From an uncultured Saprospiraceae bacterium (GTDB lineage: Bacteria > Bacteroidota > Bacteroidia > Chitinophagales > Saprospiraceae): a DNA stretch of 8,594 nucleotides. Numbering within the stretch: position 1 is the stretch's first letter; each line of letters begins with the position of its first letter. The stretch lies in assembly GCA_937952155.1 (NCBI GenBank), contig CALFYH010000225.1:1-8594 (forward strand), written 5' to 3'. This document shows, piece after piece, positions 1 through 6,855 of this stretch. The translations under genes were made by a program, and so were the position numbers. Under the pieces are notes generated by a model, which was not told the origin of the DNA, searched no databases, and saw nothing but the letters and a program-made list of their open reading frames with translations.

Positions 1-31
1 GTAAATCATCCATTTTTAATTAGAATTTACC

Positions 32-2284
32 TTATAAAAATATCGTAAAATTTAACCTTGCAAAAAATGGTGTTCCTGGTGTGAAATGGATCTCGGAGAC
101 TGGAGACGTTTCGCTTTTTAGCTGGCTTTCTGTGTCGAACTGTGTTTCCTTCCATTCTGTATTCAATAGGTTTTGGATGGATAGGCCTGCTTCCCATTTT
201 TTGGTGGAGTAATTGACAGCCGCATCTACCACAAAATAGCCTTTCGCTATTACTGAATTGGTTTCATTGGCCGGTCTGTCAGCCATGTATCGGTATCGCA
301 GACTACCATTTATACCCGATTGTTTCCTGTATGTGAGTCCGCCTACGCTTGTAAATCTTGGCGCTAATGGCAGATAACTTTCTTCTTTTGCGACGTCTAG
401 TGCTCTAGGATTTGCAAAAGTCAAATCAATATCGGTGTATAAGTTTTTGGCGATTTCATACCTTGTCGATATATCCAATCCATATCTTCTGGTCTGTCCA
501 CCTGCTTCTACTACGCCTTCATCACCTACGTACACAAACTCCTGATCGAGCCACAAATGCCAAAGTGCTGCTTGTAAGAAAAATTTATCTCCTAACTTAA
601 AAATCCCACCCAAATCGGTACCATAGGCTGGCGGCAATACTTTTTTACCATTTTCTTGTACGGCAACTCTCGTATCATTGCTATGAAATCCACGGCCATT
701 GTATAAGTATAATTGCACTTTATCATTCACACGATAATTTATGTTCAATTTGGGATTTACGATGGTAGAATTGGATGAAATATCGGTATTGGCGAGCTGG
801 TCGTTATAGCGATTATTAAAGTAATCCATTCGCAATGCCGCAGTCACATCCAATTTTTCGGTAAATGAAATTTTTTGTGAATAATAAGCAGCTGCATTGA
901 GTTCATTTACATCACCTAGCATGATTTCGTCGGTGTTGATGCTGCGATTCATGGTTCTGGTTAGTTCTATATTTTTCACTGCATCGTATCGCAATTGGAT
1001 TCCTGCTTTTGTTTCTGTTTTAAATTTCCCAAGGTTAAATTCCTTTAAAAAACTTCCATTATAACCGACAATATTGCGGTTTTCCTTTTGGCGTATTTGA
1101 TCGCCATTGATAGGATCTTCTTTGTAGAATGTAAAATTAGAATACAATTCAAATGCATACTTGCTATAAAAAATCTGATTTCTTATAGCCGCTCCATTGC
1201 TCAGATAAGATAGAAGCTCTACATTGGCATTATATCTAGATGTTTCACCGCCTTCATTAGGATCAATTGCCCCAAAAAAGCCTACAATTCCTTGCTCTAT
1301 CGCTCGATCTGGGATTTGACCCGATGCATTCCATTTGCTTGTAAATCCAGTTGCGGTAGCTGTCAAGGTAGTATTTGGACTTATTTTTCCATGATATTTT
1401 ATTAGTCCATTCCATCTACTGAAATCCTGTGGATTGTCAAAATATCCCTTGGTATAAGAGCCTTCACCAACTACATATAAGCTATGATCTCGATTGTCAC
1501 CATCTGTTTTCAACAAGTTCATACCCGCAATTCCCCGAAAGGTATTGAATTGTCCACCTTCTAGTTTCACAAAATTATTTTCAAGATAATCTTTAGTTTT
1601 AAATTCTACAAAACCCGCTGTGGTAAAATTGCCTTTATCAGCAAAATATGGGCCTTTGTTGAAGTTTACTTTATCTATCAATTCTGGTATTACAAAATGC
1701 AAATCGGCATAGCCTTGACCATGTGCATGGCTTACCATATTTACAGGCATTCCATCTACAGAGATGTTGATATCCGTGCCGTGATCAATATCAAAACCTC
1801 GTAAGAATATTTGTTCTGCCTTACCACCACCAGCATGCTGCCCTATGAATAAACCAGGCACCATACGCAATATCTCTTGAGAATTATTGATAGGTCTCAA
1901 ATGAATATCGAGATCGCTAATGGTTTTGAAAATACCAATCCGCGAACTTGCATTGATCGTAACTTCTGCCAGACTAGCTATCTTAGGTTGCATATAGATA
2001 ACTGCCCGCTGATCGGTAGCAGATAAATCAGCTAGCGCTATGGTTTTGGTTTCAAATCCTACGCAACTGATGATCAAAGAATGAGTGGCTTTCGGCATTT
2101 TATCCAAATTCGCAAAACCATTTTCATCCGTAATCTGAATATAACTAAGATCATCGCTCTGGATTACAGCCGATTGGATAGGCACCTTGTTCAAGGTATC
2201 CACTATATACAAGCTTTTCATTTGCCCAAATGCGATATTTGTCGCAATCAATAAAAATAAAAGGACAATGACTTTACATTTCAT
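32..2284 (-). CDS. TonB-dependent outer membrane receptor with CarboxypepD-reg-like N-terminal domain
   Basis: This is a 750-residue outer-membrane active transporter, expected to take up a ligand using TonB/ExbBD energy. The start is the ATG at 2284: it begins a clean signal peptide (MKCKVIVLLFLLIA..., ending near FGQ at 19-21), whereas the frame upstream opens only with a TTG. Residues about 23-108 form a carboxypeptidase-regulatory-like beta sandwich, with typical 'ITDENGFANL' and 'ISCVGFETK' strands. A plug domain follows at about 115-235, with 'LRGFDIDHGTDINISVDG' at 161-178 and a terminal 'TTAGFVEFKT' strand. The remaining ~500 residues are alternating strands of a 22-strand barrel, ending in FTIFL. 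The plug is rich in histidine (150, 168, 186, 188, 196), including 'SHAHGQGYADLHF'. I recall this plug type from Bacteroidota and Proteobacteria receptors of unknown ligand. The ligand cannot be read from sequence. No SusD partner is adjacent, which argues against glycan uptake of the SusCD kind. Confidence 0.95.
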   Translation of the reverse strand: MKCKVIVLLFLLIATNIAFGQMKSLYIVDTLNKVPIQSAVIQSDDLSYIQITDENGFANLDKMPKATHSLIISCVGFETKTIALADLSATDQRAVIYMQPKIASLAEVTINASSRIGIFKTISDLDIHLRPINNSQEILRMVPGLFIGQHAGGGKAEQIFLRGFDIDHGTDINISVDGMPVNMVSHAHGQGYADLHFVIPELIDKVNFNKGPYFADKGNFTTAGFVEFKTKDYLENNFVKLEGGQFNTFRGIAGMNLLKTDGDNRDHSLYVVGEGSYTKGYFDNPQDFSRWNGLIKYHGKISPNTTLTATATGFTSKWNASGQIPDRAIEQGIVGFFGAIDPNEGGETSRYNANVELLSYLSNGAAIRNQIFYSKYAFELYSNFTFYKEDPINGDQIRQKENRNIVGYNGSFLKEFNLGKFKTETKAGIQLRYDAVKNIELTRTMNRSINTDEIMLGDVNELNAAAYYSQKISFTEKLDVTAALRMDYFNNRYNDQLANTDISSNSTIVNPKLNINYRVNDKVQLYLYNGRGFHSNDTRVAVQENGKKVLPPAYGTDLGGIFKLGDKFFLQAALWHLWLDQEFVYVGDEGVVEAGGQTRRYGLDISTRYEIAKNLYTDIDLTFANPRALDVAKEESYLPLAPRFTSVGGLTYRKQSGINGSLRYRYMADRPANETNSVIAKGYFVVDAAVNYSTKKWEAGLSIQNLLNTEWKETQFDTESQLKSETSPVSEIHFTPGTPFFARLNFTIFL

Positions 2285-2344
2285 TTTTATAAGACTTTTG
2301 AATGTTGTACTTTGGGTATCAATAAGCAAGGCGAATCTACTACC

Positions 2345-2370
2345 TACCTATTTAGCCACAAAAATAGGTA
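2345..2370. promoter_or_regulatory. Inverted repeat overlapping a candidate -7 box upstream of the TonB-dependent receptor gene
   Basis: A perfect 9-base inverted repeat, TACCTATTT (2345-2353) and AAATAGGTA (2362-2370), is separated by 8 bases. The right arm overlaps TATTTTTG (minus strand, 2366 to 2359), which fits the Bacteroidota -7 consensus TAnnTTTG. No convincing -33 TTTG was found at the usual distance. Neither strand has a T-run beside the repeat, so an intrinsic terminator is unlikely. An operator controlling the receptor gene, about 60-75 bases ahead of its ATG, is the better reading. The regulator is unknown. Confidence 0.4.
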
Positions 2371-2436
2371 AAACGGTCGCAATAAGATGATTTGATGCAA
2401 CTTTTTATATCCAAGTTTTTGTATTCTGCTTTGTCA

Positions 2437-2754
2437 TTACGTCATGAAGTTAGTGAACATATCTATCATCACCCCTACAAATGAAATACTTACACCAAAT
2501 AAAAAATAGTTAAGTGTTTTTTGATAATACTTTTCTCCATTTTCTTTGGGATAGCCCATATTTAATGCCCTGCTTAGAACAATAATTAAACATATTATTC
2601 CCGCAAACAGACTTATTCCAATAATATAGGCAACAATTTCACTTAAGCCACTGTCGGTTTTTACAAATGTTGATGCAAAATTGAGAATAAATCCCAAAAT
2701 AATACCAGTTGCCGTTACTAATGGCTGTCTAAATGTTTGAATTTTATCGTCCAT
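2437..2754 (-). CDS. Small three-helix integral membrane protein of unknown function
   Basis: This gene encodes 105 residues from the ATG at 2754. An in-frame GTG at 2772 would add six residues and overlap the upstream gene by 14 bases; the ATG, 4 bases after the upstream stop, is preferred. Three hydrophobic segments of membrane-spanning length lie at about 11-31, 40-60 and 81-101. A polar loop (about 66-80, 'GYPKENGEKYYQK') sits between the second and third. No cleavable signal, catalytic motif or metal-binding cluster is visible, and I do not recognise the family. The tight coupling to the beta-barrel gene just upstream suggests co-translation and perhaps a shared envelope role. That link is inference from spacing only. 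Confidence 0.75.
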   Translation of the reverse strand: MDDKIQTFRQPLVTATGIILGFILNFASTFVKTDSGLSEIVAYIIGISLFAGIICLIIVLSRALNMGYPKENGEKYYQKTLNYFLFGVSISFVGVMIDMFTNFMT

Positions 2755-2758
2755 AATA

Positions 2759-3382
2759 TTAAAAACTAACACCTAAAAAAACACCAGATTCTACACTGGA
2801 ATCGTTAAAGTTATCTTCTTGTTCAAATTCAATATTTACACCAAATTGAAATTTCTTTTTATATTGTAAACCAATATTAATGGATTGTTGACTAAATAAA
2901 TTTTTACCAAAATCACAGTCAAAATCCAGTAATGCTAAACTATAAAAATCCCAATTTCCATTAATTGAAGGAGAAAACTCTATGATAGAATTTAATGATG
3001 CTCCCAATTGCTTATCAGAAAAACTATAATTCAACGTTGGATAAAAAGCATAGGTCCAGTTATTGTGTTCGTTCTCGTAGCTGATACCAATTTGGGGCAC
3101 TATATTATCATTTTGAAGCCCAAAACCTGTAGTTAATGCAAAATTGTTTTTCAAGCTGTAATTAAAAAATTGATTACTTTCAAATTGCATATTGCTTTTG
3201 TCGTTGTATGCCGAACCAACTTCAGAAAGACTGAAATAGTCCCATTTACTGTTGATATCTTTTTCAATAATATTTGTAATGCCAAATGATTTATTATTAA
3301 AATTGGCAAGCAATTGTATGTCTTGACTATAACCACAAATGGCATACACAAATAAAAAAAGGACGACTAATTTAAATTTCAT
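2759..3382 (-). CDS. Small predicted outer-membrane beta-barrel protein of unknown function
   Basis: The 207-residue product starts at the ATG at 3382 with a clear Sec signal peptide (residues 1-20, 'MKFKLVVLFLFVYAICGYSQ'). The mature part has many short amphipathic stretches with alternating aromatic and polar residues, for example 'NWTYAFYPTLNYSF' and 'SINIGLQYKKKFQFGVNIEF'. It ends in a strand terminating with Phe ('GVFLGVSF'), the usual signal for insertion by the BAM complex. The length suits a barrel of roughly 8-10 strands. Cysteines are few and no enzymatic motif is seen. It lies 45 bases after the amine oxidase stop and 4 bases before the three-helix membrane protein, so the three are probably one transcription unit. 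I do not recognise a named family; porin, adhesin or structural roles all remain possible. Confidence 0.8.
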   Translation of the reverse strand: MKFKLVVLFLFVYAICGYSQDIQLLANFNNKSFGITNIIEKDINSKWDYFSLSEVGSAYNDKSNMQFESNQFFNYSLKNNFALTTGFGLQNDNIVPQIGISYENEHNNWTYAFYPTLNYSFSDKQLGASLNSIIEFSPSINGNWDFYSLALLDFDCDFGKNLFSQQSINIGLQYKKKFQFGVNIEFEQEDNFNDSSVESGVFLGVSF

Positions 3383-3427
3383 TTACACTATTTTAAAGTT
3401 TAATAATTTTATGTGTTTCTAAATCAA

Positions 3428-5329
3428 TTACTCCGCCGTTTTAATAAATCGTGACGTTTGTATTTGGTTATTTGCATTTTTAAAGACAACGATATAGCTG
3501 TCTGTTGGTAAGTGCTTTACTGAGAGAATGATTTTGTTTTTGTTAATGCCTGCTTGGGACATGACCACTTTACCTACACTATTTATAATTTGAAACTGCT
3601 CAATATCACCCGCTGGACTTGATAAGGTTATTTCATTATAGGCAAGGCTTGGATATATTTTGATACCGTTTTTTTGATCATCAAATCGAACAGAAATTAC
3701 TTTGGAATAGCTCTTTTTGCCATCAAAATCATTGATTAACAACCTATAATAACTTATTCCCAAAGATGGATTGGCGACGAGATAATCGTATTTTGAATGG
3801 TGTCCATTTGCTAAAACATTGCCAATAGTACCGAAATCTACGCCATCATAAGATCGTTCAATAGTAAAGCTTTGTGTATTTACTTCTGACGCTGTTTCCC
3901 ATTCTAGATGCAATTCGCCTTCATGGTTGGTACCACCGAAATTTACAAGCTCTACAGGCAACGCAACAGAACACACCGCTATGATTTTGTCTGCCTCGCG
4001 AATACCACTCAGATAAGCACCATGGGCAGTTGAAAAATAATCAATATGTGTATGCTCGCCTGCAAAAAACACTTTATTATTTACTTCAGCCGCCAAATCA
4101 TCAAAATGGAACATTTCGGTTTGAACCGCCGTATAAGAGTATGCGCCAAAAGAGTTGATATTCTCTTGCCATTTTGTGCGTATCATATTTGTAGGATTCG
4201 GAATACTATTTCCATAGATATCTCGCAAATGAACCATTATCTCATCAATGATTTGTGCATCCGTCATATTTTCGGTCTGTCTGGCATAGTCGGCATAAGC
4301 AAATGTCATTAAAGCATTTACACTCGGGTGAAATTTTTTGACATTTACAAAATAATTAAATTTATCTATTGTATCTGGGGTATAGGCAATATATTGCTCA
4401 TCATCCCAAAAAGCGGTATCCCAAGTTAATATAAATTTATTGACGCAGTTCATACCCACTTTATCAATGGCATTTTGCTTAGAAGTGGGTAAAGCAGGTA
4501 CAAATTGTATAGAATTATTTTTAAGTACTCCTAGAGGTACAGTCACTAAAACATAATCAGCTTCAGTCGTGGTGCCATTATGGGTAACGATCGTTTTAGC
4601 ATTAGAATAGTCTATTCTCGTCACTCTTTGATTGAGCATTACATTTATTCCAGTTGCTAGATAATTGGGTATGGTATCATATCCATTGGTAGCTATTTTT
4701 TCTACGCCTCCATATTCCAAGCCTTCATCATAATAAAGCGATGATGTATTATTCAAATCGCCTCTATCAAAAGTAAAATAGGTAGATAATAGAAATTTCC
4801 AAAGTCTGGTGTTGTTACTTGGATACAATGAATTGAAAACCGTTTCAAAACTTTGACCTAGGCTGCCATCATCATACAAGGTATCTAAGATATCATAGTA
4901 TTCATCTTCTGTTTGCGTATAAACGGTATCATCTATCAGGTTTCCACCTAAATCATAAGCTAAAAAACTATTATCATTCGTATAAAAAGTGGTCATACCA
5001 GCTTCTTGTGCTAATGTAGTAATCGGATTGCCATTAACGCCATGTATCCAGCTTGCTCCTTCGTCAAAAGCGATGCCTAAACTTCTGTCCGTACGCAATC
5101 GCCCACCTACTTTATCTTGCGCTTCTAAAACCGTTACGCTGGAACAACCATTTTCTTGAAGTTTTTTGGCAGCGGCTAATCCTGAGATACCTGCTCCGAC
5201 GATTATTACTGTTTTTCCGTCTAGTGCATTGCTTAGTCCACTAATGCGCATATTTGGCAGCAATGATGGTGACATAAAGATCAATGGTAAACCCATTAAA
5301 GAGTCCTTTACAAATTTTCGTCTTTGCAT
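3428..5329 (-). CDS. Secreted FAD-dependent amine oxidase (polyamine oxidase/LSD1-like) with Tat signal and T9SS sorting domain
   Basis: The predicted flavoenzyme oxidises a C-N bond of an amine, yielding imine and H2O2. From the ATG at 5329 it has 633 residues. An in-frame ATG at 5362 adds 11 residues; a TTG at 5377 is unlikely. Residues 1-26 form a Tat-type signal ('RRKFVKDS' then a hydrophobic stretch), without an obvious AxA cleavage site. The dinucleotide-binding loop is 'VGAGISGLAAAKK' (44-56), followed by 'KVGGRLRTD' (73-81) and 'GASWIHG' (91-97). Lys298 in 'VNKFILTW' matches the conserved flavin-site lysine of the family, and 'FAGEHTH' (422-428) plus 'GAYLSGIREA' (437-446) close the FAD site. 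After 'ALPVELVNFGG' comes a fibronectin-like linker (about 456-548), then an approximately 80-residue T9SS type A sorting domain (about 553-633). Its 'YPSLAYNEITL' stands where YPNP is usual. The substrate is not predictable; polyamines, amino acids or biogenic amines are options. Confidence 0.93.
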   Translation of the reverse strand: MQRRKFVKDSLMGLPLIFMSPSLLPNMRISGLSNALDGKTVIIVGAGISGLAAAKKLQENGCSSVTVLEAQDKVGGRLRTDRSLGIAFDEGASWIHGVNGNPITTLAQEAGMTTFYTNDNSFLAYDLGGNLIDDTVYTQTEDEYYDILDTLYDDGSLGQSFETVFNSLYPSNNTRLWKFLLSTYFTFDRGDLNNTSSLYYDEGLEYGGVEKIATNGYDTIPNYLATGINVMLNQRVTRIDYSNAKTIVTHNGTTTEADYVLVTVPLGVLKNNSIQFVPALPTSKQNAIDKVGMNCVNKFILTWDTAFWDDEQYIAYTPDTIDKFNYFVNVKKFHPSVNALMTFAYADYARQTENMTDAQIIDEIMVHLRDIYGNSIPNPTNMIRTKWQENINSFGAYSYTAVQTEMFHFDDLAAEVNNKVFFAGEHTHIDYFSTAHGAYLSGIREADKIIAVCSVALPVELVNFGGTNHEGELHLEWETASEVNTQSFTIERSYDGVDFGTIGNVLANGHHSKYDYLVANPSLGISYYRLLINDFDGKKSYSKVISVRFDDQKNGIKIYPSLAYNEITLSSPAGDIEQFQIINSVGKVVMSQAGINKNKIILSVKHLPTDSYIVVFKNANNQIQTSRFIKTAE

Positions 5330-5363
5330 ATTTTCTTTGATATTTTGCTTATATATTGACATC

Positions 5364-5386
5364 CTATAGGCACTCAAAACCTATAG
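5364..5386. promoter_or_regulatory. Inverted repeat in the upstream region of the amine oxidase gene
   Basis: CTATAGG (5364-5370) and CCTATAG (5380-5386) form a perfect 7-base inverted repeat around a 9-base centre (cactcaaaa). The preceding C at 5363 makes the left arm the 8-base palindrome CCTATAGG. On the minus strand the centre reads TAGGTTTTG, a near match to the Bacteroidota -7 box with one extra base. The element lies 35-57 bases ahead of the preferred ATG at 5329, and outside the coding region even if the ATG at 5362 is used. It could be an operator or a 5' UTR hairpin. Confidence 0.3.
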
Positions 5387-5426
5387 AATGAAATAGTTTG
5401 ACTTACTTAATAAAAGTTTTTAAAGA

Positions 5427-5831
5427 TTACTTGGCTCTCATTTTATTTCCTCTTGCCTCATGGGTAACTTCAGCAAGTCCCAGTAATTCCATCAATGGTG
5501 GGATATACATACCAAATCTGCCTCGCAATCCTTTTTTGAGCCCATACCACCCACCATTTGGATTAGTTTCAGATCGGCCCCAAGCTTCTACCGTACCTTC
5601 TTTTGCAGGTTTCTGTTCATCAGCACTGCCTAATTCCATCCAATCGCCATGTTGCTTAAGCATAGTGTGCAGGTCAGTCAAGCATTTTGCATCGTAGTAT
5701 AGTGTTGTTTTTCCCACGATACACATTATTACTTCTTTGCCATCTTTCACATCTTTATACATTTCGTAGTCCGATGTCAAAGGTGGCGTTTTTAATTTCC
5801 ACGGATTTTCCTTGGTTCCTTCTCCTGCCAT
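5427..5831 (-). CDS. Conserved protein of unknown function (134 residues)
   Basis: This gene encodes a soluble 134-residue protein with no signal peptide or membrane segment. It starts at an ATG at 5831 ('MAGEGTKENPWKLKTPP'). The sequence has the look of a strongly conserved single-domain family: 'HGDWMELGSADEQKPAKEGT' (61-80), 'VEAWGRS' (81-87), 'GGWYGLKKGLRGRFGMYIPP' (93-112), and a basic C-terminal tail. I recall similar proteins in many bacteria annotated only as a domain of unknown function, but cannot give the family number with confidence. The Trp/Gly/Arg-rich central block might bind a ligand or nucleic acid; that is speculation. It lies about 100 bases ahead of the amine oxidase start, and may share its transcript or have an independent promoter. 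A candidate -7 box (TACATTTG) lies at 5891-5884. Confidence 0.85.
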   Translation of the reverse strand: MAGEGTKENPWKLKTPPLTSDYEMYKDVKDGKEVIMCIVGKTTLYYDAKCLTDLHTMLKQHGDWMELGSADEQKPAKEGTVEAWGRSETNPNGGWYGLKKGLRGRFGMYIPPLMELLGLAEVTHEARGNKMRAK

Positions 5832-5883
5832 TTTTATATTGTTTTTGATTAATAATTAATGCCTTGATCTGACAATTGTTTAA

Positions 5884-5891
5884 CAAATGTA
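5884..5891 (-). promoter_or_regulatory. Candidate -7 promoter box for the 134-residue gene
   Basis: The minus strand reads TACATTTG, a full match to the Bacteroidota -7 consensus TAnnTTTG, 52 bases before the ATG at 5831. It overlaps a small palindrome, TTGTT-T-AACAA on the plus strand just below 5888. The expected -33 TTTG is not evident in the A/T-rich stretch upstream, so the call rests on one element. A second match, TATATTTG, lies further upstream at 5951-5944. Confidence 0.35.
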
Positions 5892-5936
5892 ATCACTATT
5901 TAAAAATTTTGAAGTTTTTTAAAAACATCAATCTAG

Positions 5937-5962
5937 GTGACATCAAATATATTTTATGTCAC
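5937..5962. promoter_or_regulatory. 26-base imperfect palindrome between two genes (operator or 3' hairpin)
   Basis: GTGACAT (5937-5943) and ATGTCAC (5956-5962) are perfect inverted arms. Between them AAATATATTT (5945-5954) is itself self-complementary, leaving one mismatched pair (5944/5955) in 26 bases. It begins one base past the stop codon of the 241-residue gene, so it could form a 3'-end hairpin. No T-run follows directly; the nearest is about 14 bases on, so it is not a textbook terminator. The centre contains TATATTTG on the minus strand (5951-5944), a -7 box match, so it could instead be an operator over a promoter for the 134-residue gene. Confidence 0.4.
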
Positions 5963-5963
5963 T

Positions 5964-6689
5964 TCATGATTCACTCAAGGGCACTAGTTTCCATTTTTCC
6001 AAATTTTCCTTTTCGATAAAATATGCTTTTTCATAAGTTTCAGTAAAACTGCATGATTCAATATCTACACGTTTGTATAAGTATTTACCACTTACTATTT
6101 TGAAAATTTCTTTTACAAATTTATCTCGTTCAAGGTCGTTTAGATAGCTTTGTCTAAAAGATATATCGATAATTTGATTAACGCCTATTGCTGAAAGCTG
6201 ATTGGCATAGAATTGAATTTGAAATCTAAAATCGGTAATCCTGTTATACCAATCTATAGATTTATCTCGTTTTAATATATTCCTGTCGCCAAAAATAATA
6301 GTGCTGTAGTGAGAAATGTAGCCACGTGGGTCCAGTGGTTTTTCTGTAATTTTTATCCGTGGTTTTCCAATATGGTAATTCCAGATGTAGTTATGCAATG
6401 CCCTATCTTTTAGGTAGATGGTAAAAGTTTTTTCTAAGTTTTCATGGCTATAATCAATGCATCCACCTGTTGGTGCCTTCGAAGCACTGGAACGATAGAG
6501 CTTATCCTTTTCGAGCCATTTTAGTTTTTCGAAATGTTGCCACGATAAGATTTTAGAAGATGAAAATGGCTTAAAAATCTCGTCAAATATCGGAATTAAT
6601 TTTTGCATATTTTCCCAATAGTAGATCTTATCATCTTCTGATGGTGTCTGGCAAAGCAAAGAGTAATTTGTAAACAAATCTTCCTTCAT
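5964..6689 (-). CDS. Hypothetical soluble protein, 241 residues, no recognised family
   Basis: The ATG at 6689 opens a 241-residue frame ending in TGA. There is no signal peptide, no membrane segment and no metal-binding cysteine cluster. The protein is rich in aromatic, Lys and Glu residues. Segments worth noting are 'SASKAPTGGCIDYSHENLEK' (68-87), 'HIGKPRIKITEKPLDPRG' (106-123) and a C-terminal part (about 145-200) that looks alpha/beta. I do not recognise a domain or fold. The gene stands alone, with 132 bases to the next gene and 166 bases to dps, and has a palindrome on each side. Even length, normal codon sense and lack of a competing frame support a real gene. Accessory or lineage-specific origin is possible but unproven. 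Confidence 0.72.
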   Translation of the reverse strand: MKEDLFTNYSLLCQTPSEDDKIYYWENMQKLIPIFDEIFKPFSSSKILSWQHFEKLKWLEKDKLYRSSASKAPTGGCIDYSHENLEKTFTIYLKDRALHNYIWNYHIGKPRIKITEKPLDPRGYISHYSTIIFGDRNILKRDKSIDWYNRITDFRFQIQFYANQLSAIGVNQIIDISFRQSYLNDLERDKFVKEIFKIVSGKYLYKRVDIESCSFTETYEKAYFIEKENLEKWKLVPLSES

Positions 6690-6808
6690 TCTCAGATATC
6701 AATATTCTCAGGTTAATTTTATAGCATATAACCATTGAATCTAGCCATAAAAATACAAAAATCATCCCATTATTCCAAATACTATTGGATATTTGAACTA
6801 TATTCAAT

Positions 6809-6820
6809 CGTGATATCACG
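6809..6820. repeat. 12-base perfect palindrome between dps and the 241-residue gene
   Basis: CGTGATATCACG is a perfect 12-base palindrome 36 bases past the dps stop codon and about 120 bases before the ATG of the 241-residue gene. A second inverted repeat, CAAATA-N8-TATTTG (6776-6795), lies close by. No T-run follows on the minus strand, so a terminator is not supported. A regulator-binding site for the 241-residue gene is possible. In this 166-base spacer I found no exact TAnnTTTG box; TAGTATTTG (6784-6776) is one base too long. Confidence 0.25.
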
Positions 6821-6855
6821 TAGATGTGTCAAACGACAAACTCAATAGAGAACTT

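Noticed and set aside
1..30. GTAAAT/ATTTAC inverted repeat as a terminator for the receptor gene
   Set aside because: The arms are only 6 bases around an 18-base loop, without a stable GC stem, and the region runs off the window edge.
2187..2390. A 67-codon plus-strand frame running through the receptor's upstream region
   Set aside because: Most of it is antisense to the receptor start and signal peptide; there is no protein-like pattern.
3151..3351. A 66-codon minus-strand frame inside the barrel protein gene
   Set aside because: It is out of frame within a gene that has a clear signal peptide and C-terminal Phe.
4046..4312. An 88-codon plus-strand open frame
   Set aside because: It lies wholly inside the amine oxidase gene on the opposite strand, whose motifs are unambiguous.
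3428..5329. Amine oxidase and Dps as a linked H2O2 production and detoxification system
   Set aside because: Although chemically appealing, the genes are separated by two unrelated genes and the oxidase is predicted to act outside the cell; there is no sequence evidence for a link.
5398..5697. A 99-codon plus-strand open frame
   Set aside because: It is antisense to the conserved 134-residue gene, and its Pro/Ser-rich peptide looks like a shadow translation.
6631..6819. A 62-codon minus-strand open frame overlapping the start of the 241-residue gene
   Set aside because: It overlaps the better frame by about 60 bases in another register, and its peptide has no recognisable features.
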